From the NCBI GenBank assembly GCA_009838965.1, contig VXQP01000037.1, positions 1-61,248 of the forward strand: a stretch of DNA of 61,248 bases. Reading direction: 5' to 3'. The position numbers and the translations under genes are program-made. The notes beneath the pieces are model-generated. The model did no database searches, had not been told where the DNA came from, and saw nothing but the letters and a program-made list of their open reading frames with translations. Origin of the DNA: Chloroflexota bacterium. Its GTDB lineage: Bacteria > Chloroflexota > Dehalococcoidia > Lucifugimonadales > Australimonadaceae. Within the stretch, counting starts at the first letter, position 1; each line of letters begins with the position of its first letter. Below are positions 44,733 to 53,867 of this stretch, in pieces.

Positions 44733-47039
44733 CTATATCCGGATGCCGAGCTCCCGCAGAGCAGCCTCTGCGCCGGAGGAAAGCGCCAGCCCTTCCACGA
44801 CGCCCCGTGCGCAAGCATAACTCAGCGCGCTGAGCAGCTCGGCGGATGGCGCTTCTCCCTCCGTACGGCGCGCTGCAGTCTCGGCGAGCGTCTCGTAAGA
44901 GCGGTCCAGGCTCCAGTAGAAGGAGAGCAGGCGTGCCGCTTCCCACTCGGAGCGTGGCGGTGGAACGTCGCTCAGATCGGTGAGCGCGTTCACGACCTTC
45001 GTGTAGCGCAGGATGCCGGTGCGCTCGTTCTCCGGCGAGCCGTAGAAGCGGCGGTAGCGCAGCGCGTCGATGCGGCGGACGTAGTCTTCCTCGCCGTAGA
45101 CGTTGCGCGGCAGCCACTCGGCCCGCAGGTCGAGCACCTCGTTCCCCGAAGCGTCGGTCACTGCAGCGGCGACCTCCGAGCCGATGTACGGGTCATACTC
45201 GTACTTGGCGGCGTTGCGGAGCACGGCCTCCTGCAGCGCCAGCGTCACCTCGCGCGGGATCTTCCGGTAGAGCCGGCCCTCTGCCGCGTCGTTGGTGTCC
45301 GCGCCGAGGCCGCCGGTGTTGAAGGCGTAGAACTCCTGCCGCACGCCGTCCGCCTGCATCCTGCGGAGGATGTCGTACAGCAGGTTCGCGTTGTCGTCCT
45401 CCAGCCCGATGATGAACGGGTCCGAGAAGTACTCGACGTACGGCCTGCCGATGGCGCCCGCGGCCGCGCCCATCTGCACCGCCTCGCCGTACATGAGCAC
45501 ACGGACGTACTGCTCCAGGCTGAGCTTGCGCAACGGCGGGATGACGGTGTTCTCCCGCATGACGGCCTGCCAGATGATGCGGTGCATGTGCCCCATCGGG
45601 ACGTGAGCGGCTTCGGTCAGCGCGCCGCCCGTCACGCGACTGATGACCCCGGCGACGCCCTTGCGCTGCAGCAGCCTGCGCCGCGAGAGCACCATGCGCA
45701 TGTTCCGCGTGGGGTTCTGCGAGAAGTCCGGTTCGCCGGTCGCCGGGTCGGCGACGACGTTCTCCAGCGTCTCCTGCGGGTTCGGCTCGCCGGGCGCGCC
45801 GCGCACGACGTCGTAGGTCACGGGATCGTCCTCGCGCGTGAGACCGGACGGGACGGCGTAGAAGTTGTTCTCCGTGCCGTCGATGCCGTAGGCGTAGGAG
45901 ACGCGCTGCCCGTCCAGCTCCACGTCGACCGGTTCGGCGAGCGGCTGGAGCAGGATGATGTCGTCGTTCATGGGGTAGACCCCTTCCTCGGGGTCGGGCT
46001 GGAGCGAGAGGCGGGAGGCGAGCTCGCTGTTCGCCAGCTCGATCATGATGGTGAGCGTGCTCTTGCCGTGGAGAGACGGCCCGGTCGTGACGACGGCTGC
46101 GTTGTTCATGCTGCCGTCCAGCGCACGGATGCGCGCGACGCTCAATGCCGCCTGCAGAGCAAGTCCGCCGTTCATCTTCGTCTGGTGCATCGCGATGCTG
46201 AGCGGGCCCATCTTGTGCTCGCCCACGTAGTCAAAACCGAGGTGGAGCGAGAGCCCGCGCGTCGGCGCCTTGAACACGAGCCGCGTGAGGCTCTGCGCCG
46301 CTATCTCATCGCGTACGTCGGCTGGCAGGTCGAGTATCTCCAGCCACTCCGGTATCGAGAACTCCACGATGTCCGGCTCGCCCGAGCGTTCCTCTTCCGG
46401 CAGGTCGAACGTGAGCTGCCGCCACAGGTACGGCAGCTGCAGGTAGCGCGCGCCGACGACCAGTTGCCGCGCATGGAACGAGCGTCCCGGTGCGTCGCAT
46501 ACCCGGCGGTCGGACTGCACGACGGTCTCGCCCGCGTCAAGCCATTCACTGAGCCTCGCGGTGATGATCGGCAGGATGCGGCAGAAGAGCCGCTGATCGT
46601 CGTGGCCGAACTCGAGGGAGTCGCGGTTCGGCGTGAAGCCGTCCATCAGGTAGCGAGTGAGATGCGGCTGGCGAGCGACGCCGCGCTGGCTGTAGAAGGC
46701 GAACCCGCCGGAGTTCAACCGGACGACCGTCTCAGGGCCTGCGCGCCCGGCCGCCCTGCCCTCTGCGTTCGCGGCGGCAGCCTCCTCCGCGATGCTTCGC
46801 CATTCGTCGAGCGCTGCTCCGCGTTCGGAGTCGGGCAATCCACCGATCTCCCGCATGCGGGAGACGAGCCATTCGTCGCTGGGGTTGAAGAGTTCGCTGC
46901 CCGAGGCGTGGCCGCGTTTCGCGAGGGCGATGAGTTCGTCGAGTGCGGCACTGAATTCGGGCAGCACCTGGGGCGGGGTCTGGTCTGTCTGGCTCTGGGT
47001 CACGCTTCTCTCCGAAGAACGAGGCTTGCCCTCGGTCAT
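44733..47039 (-). CDS. Divergent PEP-carboxykinase-superfamily protein
   Basis: A 768-residue protein. A P-loop reads GPSLHGKSTLT near 316-326 where ATP-dependent PEP carboxykinase has GLSGTGKTT; MNDDIILLQ replaces the DDEH metal site; YGIDGTENNFYAV parallels the NFEGGCYAK loop, and the later DPVTYDVVRG...ETLENVV with PTRNMRMVLS follows the enzyme's order of segments. A GRSFHARQLVV block upstream corresponds to the substrate-side arginine region. The N-terminal 130 and C-terminal 200 residues have no clear match. It is larger than PEP carboxykinase and several metal and substrate residues are changed, so it may be a related kinase rather than the classic enzyme. Confidence 0.65.
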   Translation of the reverse strand: MTEGKPRSSERSVTQSQTDQTPPQVLPEFSAALDELIALAKRGHASGSELFNPSDEWLVSRMREIGGLPDSERGAALDEWRSIAEEAAAANAEGRAAGRAGPETVVRLNSGGFAFYSQRGVARQPHLTRYLMDGFTPNRDSLEFGHDDQRLFCRILPIITARLSEWLDAGETVVQSDRRVCDAPGRSFHARQLVVGARYLQLPYLWRQLTFDLPEEERSGEPDIVEFSIPEWLEILDLPADVRDEIAAQSLTRLVFKAPTRGLSLHLGFDYVGEHKMGPLSIAMHQTKMNGGLALQAALSVARIRALDGSMNNAAVVTTGPSLHGKSTLTIMIELANSELASRLSLQPDPEEGVYPMNDDIILLQPLAEPVDVELDGQRVSYAYGIDGTENNFYAVPSGLTREDDPVTYDVVRGAPGEPNPQETLENVVADPATGEPDFSQNPTRNMRMVLSRRRLLQRKGVAGVISRVTGGALTEAAHVPMGHMHRIIWQAVMRENTVIPPLRKLSLEQYVRVLMYGEAVQMGAAAGAIGRPYVEYFSDPFIIGLEDDNANLLYDILRRMQADGVRQEFYAFNTGGLGADTNDAAEGRLYRKIPREVTLALQEAVLRNAAKYEYDPYIGSEVAAAVTDASGNEVLDLRAEWLPRNVYGEEDYVRRIDALRYRRFYGSPENERTGILRYTKVVNALTDLSDVPPPRSEWEAARLLSFYWSLDRSYETLAETAARRTEGEAPSAELLSALSYACARGVVEGLALSSGAEAALRELGIRI

Positions 47040-47120
47040 CCGATGTGGTGCGCCCCATACCCTACTACGTTTAAGCGTGCCGTTGCCCGTTACCCGCCAA
47101 CTCCGACACGCCGGTTAACA

Positions 47121-47150
47121 GGAGAAGCCCGGCGCTTGCCGGGCTTCTCC
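47121..47150 (-). terminator. Strong hairpin after the Rieske oxygenase gene
   Basis: A perfect 13-pair stem (GGAGAAGCCCGGC and its complement) with a GCTT loop lies 24 bases after the oxygenase stop on the minus strand. Only a short TGTT follows, so it may stop transcription with help or protect the 3' end. Confidence 0.6.
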
Positions 47151-47173
47151 GCAGGTGCACGGGTGCGATGGCG

Positions 47174-48553
47174 TTACGCGGGGCCGGCCTTCGCCTTTTC
47201 CACGGCCTCCTCCATCCGGCGATGGAGCTCGGCCGCCAGCGGGATAGCCGGGCCATAGCGGTCCGATTCCCAGACCGCGCCGCCCTTGTGGTACTGGGCA
47301 CGGGTGTTCCGCGTCAGTTCGGGAACGTCCTTCGCCCAGTCGGGGTTGAGCCACGCGTCGGCAGGCCTGCCGCCGCCGTACAGGATGGCAATCTCCCCGT
47401 CCTCGTGTGGGAGAGCGTCGATCTCCGCCTCGTCGCGGAAGACGTTCATCGGGTCGCCGCCCTCCTCGACGATGCGCATCTGCTCGTCCAGCTGGCGTCG
47501 GAGGAAGACGACGGGGATGTCCGTGCGTCCGAGGTTCTCCGCGCTGCGGTCGGTCAGCGGGCCCTGCGCCCACCAGCCGATGAAGTCCTGGTTGAGGATG
47601 CAGTCCAGGATCGGCTTGCCGTCCTCGTCGTAGATCGGCACCTCGTAGTAGGGCACCTTGTCCTGCTTGGGCGCCTCCACGCCGGGCGGTGCAGCGTAGG
47701 TGTTGTAGGAGATGTGGTAGGTGTGCTCGTCGTCTATCGGCACGCGGATCTGGAACTCGCTCCAGGGAGCGCCTGCAGCGTTCTGCTCCGTGTAGAACGG
47801 GAAGATGACGGTGGAGTGGCGGGACTTCTTGTCCTCAGCCGCGCCGAGCTCCTTGGAGAAGATGACCCCCTTCTCCATGCCGTACTGCGTGGAGTGGACG
47901 TACAGGTCCTTGATGCCGACGCCCTGCTGCATGAACCCCTTACTCATCTTCTCGAGGCGGTCGTGGTCGCCCATCTTCTCGAGGATGTACTGGAACTGGA
48001 ATCCGTGGAGCCACACGCCGTGCGTGGGGTCGCCGGTGTTCTCCTGGCACTGGAGCCAGTTCGCATTCAGAACGGCGATACCCATCTGCCGGACGGAGTT
48101 GGGCCAGACGAACAGGTCCCACGGAGGGAGCAGCGGTGCGGGCTGCGGGCCCATGTAGGCGAAGAGCAGGCCGCCCATCTCCTTCACCGGGTAGGCGGGG
48201 AGCTTGAGCCGGTCGGCGAACATATCGCGACGGGCCTCCAGGGGTGCGTCGATACATGCACCGTTGGAGTCGTACATCCAGCCGTGGTAGGGACAGCGGA
48301 GGCCGTTCTCGTCCGGGATGCCCCAGCGCAGGTCGACGGCGCGGTGCATGCAGCGCTGACCGATGAGGCCGATGTTGCCGGACTTGTCGCGGTAGCAGGT
48401 GAGGTCCTCGCCGAGCAGGCGGACGGCCTGCACGGGGTCTTCGTCGAGTTTCGCGCTGGGCAGGAACGGCACCCAGTACCGGCGCAGCAACTCGCCTCCG
48501 GGTGTGCCCGGGCCGACGCGAGCCAACCGTTCGTTCTGTTCCGTCGTCAGCAT
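47174..48553 (-). CDS. Rieske non-heme iron oxygenase, alpha subunit
   Basis: A 459-residue aromatic-ring-hydroxylating-type oxygenase. The Rieske [2Fe-2S] ligands are C68, H70, C87 and H90 (CMH...CPYH), and the catalytic iron site is in ENTGDPTHGVWLH with D175, H178 and H183. The sequence fits the phthalate/phenoxybenzoate-dioxygenase-like branch. No reductase or ferredoxin gene is adjacent, so electron donors must be elsewhere. With the nearby hydrolase, RidA and MFS genes it suggests oxidation of a dissolved aromatic or related compound. Confidence 0.9.
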   Translation of the reverse strand: MLTTEQNERLARVGPGTPGGELLRRYWVPFLPSAKLDEDPVQAVRLLGEDLTCYRDKSGNIGLIGQRCMHRAVDLRWGIPDENGLRCPYHGWMYDSNGACIDAPLEARRDMFADRLKLPAYPVKEMGGLLFAYMGPQPAPLLPPWDLFVWPNSVRQMGIAVLNANWLQCQENTGDPTHGVWLHGFQFQYILEKMGDHDRLEKMSKGFMQQGVGIKDLYVHSTQYGMEKGVIFSKELGAAEDKKSRHSTVIFPFYTEQNAAGAPWSEFQIRVPIDDEHTYHISYNTYAAPPGVEAPKQDKVPYYEVPIYDEDGKPILDCILNQDFIGWWAQGPLTDRSAENLGRTDIPVVFLRRQLDEQMRIVEEGGDPMNVFRDEAEIDALPHEDGEIAILYGGGRPADAWLNPDWAKDVPELTRNTRAQYHKGGAVWESDRYGPAIPLAAELHRRMEEAVEKAKAGPA

Positions 48554-48672
48554 CTTCTACCCTCCCTGGCGGGCTTTTCGGCGAAAGCATACCACTCCAC
48601 GCACGCAAACGCGCGCAAAGCACGCAGCAGGAAGCCGATCGATTACGCAAACAGGGGTTGCCCGGGGAGATC

Positions 48673-48749
48673 TGGTCGGGGAGCCGGGATTTGAACCCGG
48701 GGCCTCTACGTCCCGAACGTAGCGCGCTACCGGACTGCGCTACTCCCCG
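48673..48749 (-). tRNA. tRNA-Pro (anticodon CGG)
   Basis: The complement folds into a complete cloverleaf: acceptor CGGGGAG/CTCCCCG, D arm AGCGCAGTCCGGTAGCGC, anticodon stem CTACG/CGTAG with loop TTCGGGA, and T arm CCGGG TTCAAAT CCCGG. The anticodon CGG reads proline CCG. CCA is encoded at 48675-48673. Confidence 0.97.
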
Positions 48750-48757
48750 ACGTGGGA

Positions 48758-48778
48758 AGCGGCCTCACGAAGGCCGCT
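48758..48778. terminator. Hairpin between nucleotidyltransferase gene and tRNA-Pro
   Basis: AGCGGCCT CACGA AGGCCGCT is a perfect 8-pair stem 37 bases beyond the stop of the minus-strand nucleotidyltransferase gene. A T-rich run is weak; function as a terminator is inferred from position. Confidence 0.5.
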
Positions 48779-48814
48779 GTCTCGATTCTAGCACGCGAGG
48801 CTGCTACGCCGCTC

Positions 48815-49522
48815 CTATGATACCTGCGCCAGACGCTCACCGGCCTCGCGCAGGTCTTTCTGCGACTCGACGGACTTCCAGTACGCGCCGCTCTCGAATG
48901 CCGCCAGGCGGCCCTCCGACGCCAGCGCGGGGAACGTCTCCGTCTCGTGGTCGCCCACGTCCGGGAAGCGCGCGATAGCCTCCCGCGTCAGCACGTAGAC
49001 CCCCGCGTTGATCCAGTACGGCAGCGGCGGCTTCTCCCGGAAGCCGGTGACCAGCCCGCCGTCCGTCTCGACGATGCCGAACGGGCTGATCATGGGCGTC
49101 AGCAGGACGGTGGCCAGCGCATCCGCCCGCTCGTGCGTCTCCACCAGCGGGGCGAGCGGCTGGTCCGTGAGCACGTCGCCATTCGTTGCGATAACGGCGT
49201 TGTCGGCAAGCCCCGCCTCGCGGTAGCCGTTCTTGTACGCGCCGCCCCGTCCGAGCGGCGACGCCTCCGCGATGCAGCGCACGTCAAGCCCGTCGACGCG
49301 CGGCACGGAGAAGTGCTCAGCGATGACCTCATGCATGTAGCCGGTCAGCAGGAACGCGCGCTCGATCCCGTTGGCCCGCAACCACGCGAGGTGGTGCTCA
49401 ACGATGGGTCTGCCGTTGACCTCCACCATCGGCTTCGGCCTGTCCTGCGTGAGCGGCCAGAGGCGCTCGCCCTTGCCTCCGGCGAGCACCAGCGCGATCT
49501 TCGGTTGGGCTATCGTACTCAC
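48815..49522 (-). CDS. NDP-sugar nucleotidyltransferase
   Basis: A 235-residue sugar-1-phosphate nucleotidyltransferase. LVLAGGKGERLWPLTQDRPKPM is the nucleotide-binding signature (here GGKGERLWPLT and RPKPM), followed by EHHLAWL, NGDVLTD and FREKPPL. It probably makes GDP-mannose or a similar donor for the polyprenol-phosphate glycosyltransferases across the divergent promoter. GTG at 49520-49522 has a TAGACT -10 box (complement of 49531-49536) eight bases away, again compatible with a leaderless mRNA. Confidence 0.88.
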   Translation of the reverse strand: MSTIAQPKIALVLAGGKGERLWPLTQDRPKPMVEVNGRPIVEHHLAWLRANGIERAFLLTGYMHEVIAEHFSVPRVDGLDVRCIAEASPLGRGGAYKNGYREAGLADNAVIATNGDVLTDQPLAPLVETHERADALATVLLTPMISPFGIVETDGGLVTGFREKPPLPYWINAGVYVLTREAIARFPDVGDHETETFPALASEGRLAAFESGAYWKSVESQKDLREAGERLAQVS

Positions 49523-49575
49523 GCTACGTAGTCTATCGGGCTGACGAGAGACAGGTAAACGCGGCTGCAGACGCC

Positions 49576-49605
49576 TTGTCCACCGTCGCGGAGCGCTCCT
49601 ATACT
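49576..49605 (+). promoter_or_regulatory. Promoter of polyprenol-phosphate glycosyltransferase gene
   Basis: TTGTCC at 49576-49581, an 18-base spacer and TATACT at 49600-49605 form a sigma-70-type promoter; the GTG start is at 49622. Confidence 0.6.
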
Positions 49606-49621
49606 CCCGCCGGAACCTGCC

Positions 49622-50365
49622 GTGGCCGCCGCACCCGAACCCCTGCTTTCAGTCATCCTCCCGACGTACAACGAGCGCGAGAACGTGTCCGTACTCGTGC
49701 CGAGACTCCTCGACATCCTCCAGGACGTCCCCTGCGAAGTGATAGTGGTCGACGATGGGAGCCCGGACGGCACGGCAGACGCCGTGCGTGAGATGGCGGG
49801 ATCCGACGCGCGCGTGCGGCTCGTGGAGCGGTCAGGCAAGGCGGGACTTGCGAGCGCAGTATTCGCGGGAGCGGCGGAGGCACGAGGACGACTCGTCGCT
49901 GTCATGGACGCCGACCTCTCCCACGACCCCGAGCTCCTGCCGGAGATGCTCGCCCACGCCGAGGACGGCTGCGACGTGATCATCGGCTCCCGTTACGTGC
50001 GCGGCGGGTCGTTCGCCCACCAGCCGCTGGTGCGGCGGCTGATCAGCCGGGTGCTTAACACCGGCGTGCGCATCATGCTCGTACTGCCCCAGCACGACGT
50101 GCTGACGGGCTACGCGCTCTGCCGGCGCGAACTGCTCACGCATATGCCGACGCGGTACTCGTCGCGCGGGTTCAAGTGGCTGCTGGAGTTGCTTGCGGTG
50201 TACCGCGGACTGCGGGTGCACGAGTCGCCCATCGTCTTTCAGAACCGCTACGCGGGAGTTTCGAAGGCGGACGCACGGGAGGCGATTGCGCTCGCGGTGC
50301 TCTGTCTCCGGCTTGCCCCTCGCAGGTTCCGCCGGGCTCCGGCTACTTCCGCATCCGCGACCTGA
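49622..50365 (+). CDS. Polyprenol-monophosphomannose synthase-like glycosyltransferase (GT2)
   Basis: A 247-residue family 2 glycosyltransferase. SVILPTYNERENV opens the domain, VIVVDDGSPDGT binds the nucleotide, and AVMDADLSHDPELLPEM carries the D.D metal site. There is no C-terminal membrane domain, as in soluble Dpm1-type enzymes, which transfer mannose from GDP-mannose to a polyprenol phosphate. The 3' end overlaps the convergent next gene by 23 bases. Confidence 0.87.
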   Translation: MAAAPEPLLSVILPTYNERENVSVLVPRLLDILQDVPCEVIVVDDGSPDGTADAVREMAGSDARVRLVERSGKAGLASAVFAGAAEARGRLVAVMDADLSHDPELLPEMLAHAEDGCDVIIGSRYVRGGSFAHQPLVRRLISRVLNTGVRIMLVLPQHDVLTGYALCRRELLTHMPTRYSSRGFKWLLELLAVYRGLRVHESPIVFQNRYAGVSKADAREAIALAVLCLRLAPRRFRRAPATSASAT

Positions 50366-51056
50366 TGCGGAAGGTGGCGAGGAACGTGGCCGGGGCGTCG
50401 CGCCACGCCTGCACCTTGGAGCCTTCCGCGATGTGCTGCCAGCGCACGGGCACGTCCACGATGGAGCAGCCCAGCCGCTCCGCGTGACCGAGCAGATCGA
50501 GGTCGAACGCCCAGCCATTCTCACGGATGTGCGGGGCTATGGTCCGCCACGCCTCGGCACGCAACGCCTTGGCCCCGCACTGCGTGTCCGAATACGGCAG
50601 GCCGAGGAACCGACGCACCCAGAGCCGCGACGCCTTGCTGACGAACCGCCGCGAACGGGACTTGCCCTCTTCCTCGTCCTCACCGTGGAACCTGTCGCCG
50701 ATGGCGATGTCGTGCTCTTCGAGCGCATCGACCAGCTTCGCAGCCTCCGGCGCGCGCACCATGTTGTCGGCGTCGACGAACAGGATGAGCGATCCCTCCG
50801 CGAGCGCCAGCCCCTCGCGGAGCGCCCCGCCCTTCCCGAGCGGCGCGGCGAACTCGGCAAGCCGCACCTCCGGCGCGGATGCAGCAACCTCTTCCACGAC
50901 CCCTCGCGTGTCGTCGCGGCAGCCGTTCAGCACGACGACGATCTCGAAATCGCCCTCGTACCAACTGCGGAAGTGCTCGACGTACTCCTCCAGCGTAGGG
51001 CGTATGCGCTCCTGCTCGTTATAGGCAGGGATGACGATGGAGAGCAGGGCGCTCAC
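50343..51056 (-). CDS. Glycosyltransferase family 2, polyprenol-phosphate sugar synthase-like
   Basis: A 237-residue GT2 enzyme. LSIVIPAYNEQERI begins the fold, FVDADNMVRAP carries the metal-binding acidic pair and the middle block GDRFHGEDEEEG and GLPYSDTQCGAKA is like dolichyl-phosphate glucose synthases. GTG at 51054-51056 overlaps the stop of the helicase upstream by four bases, so it is co-transcribed with uvrD. With the GT2 at 49622 and the nucleotidyltransferase it gives the cell two lipid-linked sugar donors, which could feed the TIGR03663/YYY system. Confidence 0.85.
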   Translation of the reverse strand: MSALLSIVIPAYNEQERIRPTLEEYVEHFRSWYEGDFEIVVVLNGCRDDTRGVVEEVAASAPEVRLAEFAAPLGKGGALREGLALAEGSLILFVDADNMVRAPEAAKLVDALEEHDIAIGDRFHGEDEEEGKSRSRRFVSKASRLWVRRFLGLPYSDTQCGAKALRAEAWRTIAPHIRENGWAFDLDLLGHAERLGCSIVDVPVRWQHIAEGSKVQAWRDAPATFLATFRIRSRMRK

Positions 51057-53263
51057 GAGCGTTGTACTCCTTCGAGTTTGCCGTAGCTGTGGAGGATGCG
51101 CTTCACGCCCTGGTTGCCGGGGAACGCGACCGTCACCTCGTAGTCGCCGGGGCGCGGACTGCAGTCTACGACGATGCCGAGCCCGAAGACCGGGTGCGTC
51201 ACCTTCTCGCCCGTCTTGAACGGCGGCGCCTGCACCGGAGCGCCGTCCGCGCCAACAGCCGCGAGTTCGCGTTCGGGCCGACCTGTGTCGCCGTTCCCGA
51301 AGCGCTGCCCGCGCTCCGGCGCTTCGAGCAAGCCGAATGGGATGTCCTTGAGGAAGCGCGATCGACGCGACGACCCGAACGAGCCGAACATGCGCCGCCG
51401 CAGCGAGCGGAAGAGGTAGAGCCGGTCGCGCGCCCGCGTCATGCCCACGTACGCGATGCGCCGCTCCTCCTCCAGCTGGTCGGGGTCGTCGATGGAACGC
51501 ATGTGCGGCAGTACGCCGTCCTCCATGCCGGTGATGAATACGACGGGGAACTCGAGTCCCTTGATCTGGTGGAGCGTGATGAGCGTGATGTACTGCTGCT
51601 CATCCTCGTCCAGCACGTCCTGGTCCGATACGAGGGCGATGCGCTCCAGGAAAGCCGGAAGACTCTCGTCGGCAGACGCATCCGCGAACTCGGCGCTCAG
51701 CCCGCGCAGTTCCCGCAGGTTCTCCAGGCGGTCCTCTGCGTCCGGGTCGTCGGACTCCAGGATGGCCCGGCGGAGGCCGGACTGCTCCAGCACCTCGTCG
51801 ATGAGTTGCGGCAACTCCATCTCCGGTTTGAGGGCGCTCAACCCGTTCAGCAACGAGAGGAATCCGGTGAGCTGCCGCTTCTGGCGCGCGTCGAAGGGTG
51901 AGGGGTAATCATCGCTCCCCAGCATCTGCAGCCCCGTGTAGGCTGGGATCTCCCGCGAGTTCGCCCAGGCGAGCAGTTCGTCCACCGTGCGTTTGCCGAT
52001 GCCTCTTGCCGGGACGTTGATGACGCGGGTGAGGCTCACTTCGTCGAAGGGGTTCTCCAGGAGGCGGAGATAGCAGATCAGGTCTTTCACCTCGCGCCGC
52101 TGGTAGAAGCGTACGCCTCCCACGATCTTGTAGGACATGCCGTAGCGCAGGCACGCCTCTTCAAGCGCGCGGGACTGGGCGTTCACTCGATACGTCACGA
52201 CACAGTCGCGCAGCGTCACGCCCTCGTGTTCCATGAGGCGTTGCACCTCGCGGATGACTTCCTGCGCCTCCTCTTCCTCCGAGTAAGTATCGACGATGCG
52301 GATGGGAACGCCCTGTCCGTTCTCCGTGAACAGCTCCTGCTCGATGCGCTGGCTGTTCGCACGGATGACGTGCCGCGCGGCGTCCAGGATGGTGCGCGTG
52401 GAGCGGTAGTTCTGCGAGAGCGCGACGATGGTCGCGTCCGGGTAGTCCTTCTTGAACGAGAGGATGTTGCGGATGTCGGCGTTGCGCCACGAGTAGATGG
52501 ACTGGTCGGGGTCGCCCACAACCGCAAGATTACGGTGCTTGCCCGCGAGCAGGCGCGCGATCTCGTACTGCGCGGTGTTCGTGTCCTGGAACTCGTCCAC
52601 CATGAAATGGATGAACCGCTCCTGCCACCGGTCGCGCACCTCAGGTGCGCGCCGGAACAGTTCGACTGCTTTCCCGAGCAGATCGTCGAAGTCCACCCCA
52701 TGACTCCGAGCAAGCGCGGCCTGGTACGCCGCGAAGACGCGGTGGACTACCTCGTCGTAGTAGCCGTCTGATTTCGCTGCGAGAGCGTCCGGCCCGAGGA
52801 GTTGGGACTTCGCCCGGCTTATCGCCGAGAGCACTGAGCGCGGCGGGAAACGCTTCGGGTCCAGCTGCAGCTGCTCCATGGACTGCTTGATCAGGTTCAT
52901 CTGGTCTTCGTCGTCCATGATGACGTAGTCGGGCGGGATGCCGATGACCTCGCCGTCGCGGCGCAGGACCGAGGCGCAGAGCGCGTGGAACGTTCCGGCA
53001 GTGAGGCGCTGCGCGCCGTCGCCCATCAACGCGGCGAGCCTATTCCGCATCTCCCTCGCGGCGCGGTTCGTGAACGTCACCGCGGCGATGCGCCAGGGGC
53101 TGATGCCAACGTGGCGGTTGAGGTAGGCGATGCGGTGCGTGATAACGCGCGTCTTGCCGGAGCCCGGCCCCGCCACGATGAGCAGCGGCCCATCCACGCA
53201 TTGGACGGCCTGGCGTTGCGGCGGGTTCAGCCCTTCCAGCAGTGCATCGGCGCGAGCGGTCAT
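51053..53263 (-). CDS. pcrA: UvrD/PcrA-type DNA helicase
   Basis: A 736-residue superfamily 1A 3'-5' helicase acting in nucleotide excision repair, mismatch repair and replication restart. Motifs are complete: Q motif LNPPQRQAV, Walker A AGPGSGKTRVITHRIAYL (GPGSGKT), VDEFQDTN, GDPDQSIYSWR, and IKGLEFPVVFITGMEDG with the VAYVGMTRARDRL end. The C-terminal GEKVTHPVFGLGIVV block is the Tudor-like domain typical of PcrA that contacts RNA polymerase. Confidence 0.95.
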   Translation of the reverse strand: MTARADALLEGLNPPQRQAVQCVDGPLLIVAGPGSGKTRVITHRIAYLNRHVGISPWRIAAVTFTNRAAREMRNRLAALMGDGAQRLTAGTFHALCASVLRRDGEVIGIPPDYVIMDDEDQMNLIKQSMEQLQLDPKRFPPRSVLSAISRAKSQLLGPDALAAKSDGYYDEVVHRVFAAYQAALARSHGVDFDDLLGKAVELFRRAPEVRDRWQERFIHFMVDEFQDTNTAQYEIARLLAGKHRNLAVVGDPDQSIYSWRNADIRNILSFKKDYPDATIVALSQNYRSTRTILDAARHVIRANSQRIEQELFTENGQGVPIRIVDTYSEEEEAQEVIREVQRLMEHEGVTLRDCVVTYRVNAQSRALEEACLRYGMSYKIVGGVRFYQRREVKDLICYLRLLENPFDEVSLTRVINVPARGIGKRTVDELLAWANSREIPAYTGLQMLGSDDYPSPFDARQKRQLTGFLSLLNGLSALKPEMELPQLIDEVLEQSGLRRAILESDDPDAEDRLENLRELRGLSAEFADASADESLPAFLERIALVSDQDVLDEDEQQYITLITLHQIKGLEFPVVFITGMEDGVLPHMRSIDDPDQLEEERRIAYVGMTRARDRLYLFRSLRRRMFGSFGSSRRSRFLKDIPFGLLEAPERGQRFGNGDTGRPERELAAVGADGAPVQAPPFKTGEKVTHPVFGLGIVVDCSPRPGDYEVTVAFPGNQGVKRILHSYGKLEGVQRS

Positions 53264-53408
53264 GGGTTACGAAACGCCGTAGAGGGCGTGAGAGTTGTCG
53301 CTCAGTATCTTATCCATCAACGTGGGCACGGCGGCATTGTAAGCCAGCGACCCACCGCGATGCGCGTCCCGTATGACAGCGCGCGCCCGGCATGGTGACG
53401 CACGCCGC

Positions 53409-53437
53409 TTGACGCACTCCCATTCCCTCCCTACGAT
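53409..53437 (+). promoter_or_regulatory. Promoter of the iscA-like gene
   Basis: TTGACG at 53409-53414, a 17-base spacer and TACGAT at 53432-53437 make a strong vegetative-type promoter; the ATG is at 53477 with GAGGA upstream. Confidence 0.65.
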
Positions 53438-53476
53438 AGGCTGGACAGCCGACCAGCGAAGAACGAGGACACGCAG

Positions 53477-53824
53477 ATGACCACGACGCAACAGCCTCTG
53501 ACCATCACCATCACCGAGAACGGCGCGAAGCACGTGCAGCAGTTCATGGCTGCCGAGGGCGTCGATCACGGCATCCTGCGTGTCGCGGTGAAGGGCGGCG
53601 GCTGCTCCGGCCTCACCTACGTTCTCGACCTCACCAGCGAGGCGCAGGAAGGCGACAAGTTCATCGAGCAGAACGGCATCACGCTCGCCGTGGACAAGAA
53701 GAGTTACATCTTCCTCGCCGGTACGGAGCTGGACTACTCCGGCGGCCTGAACGGCAAGGGGTTCGTCTTCAACAACCCGAACGCCAAGAAGGCGTGCGGG
53801 TGCGGCACCTCGTTCTCCGTCTAG
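53477..53824 (+). CDS. Iron-sulfur cluster assembly protein, IscA/ErpA (HesB) family
   Basis: A 115-residue A-type carrier that delivers Fe-S clusters to target enzymes. The three conserved cysteines are C43 in GGGCSGLTY and C107/C109 in ACGCGTSFSV, exactly the HesB/IscA/SufA spacing. It is followed 43 bases later by ygfZ, which is also needed for Fe-S enzyme maturation, so the pair makes sense together. Confidence 0.93.
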   Translation: MTTTQQPLTITITENGAKHVQQFMAAEGVDHGILRVAVKGGGCSGLTYVLDLTSEAQEGDKFIEQNGITLAVDKKSYIFLAGTELDYSGGLNGKGFVFNNPNAKKACGCGTSFSV

Positions 53825-53867
53825 CCCCGCCGACCCCGCACTTGCCCTGCCCTGTTATGCTCGTGCC

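Noticed and set aside
40806-47258. A 6.4 kb plus-strand open frame (over 2100 codons)
   Set aside because: It lies antisense to six well-recognised minus-strand genes, has no family motifs and is rich in Arg, His, Ala and Val, as expected from a frame mirrored by high-GC coding DNA.
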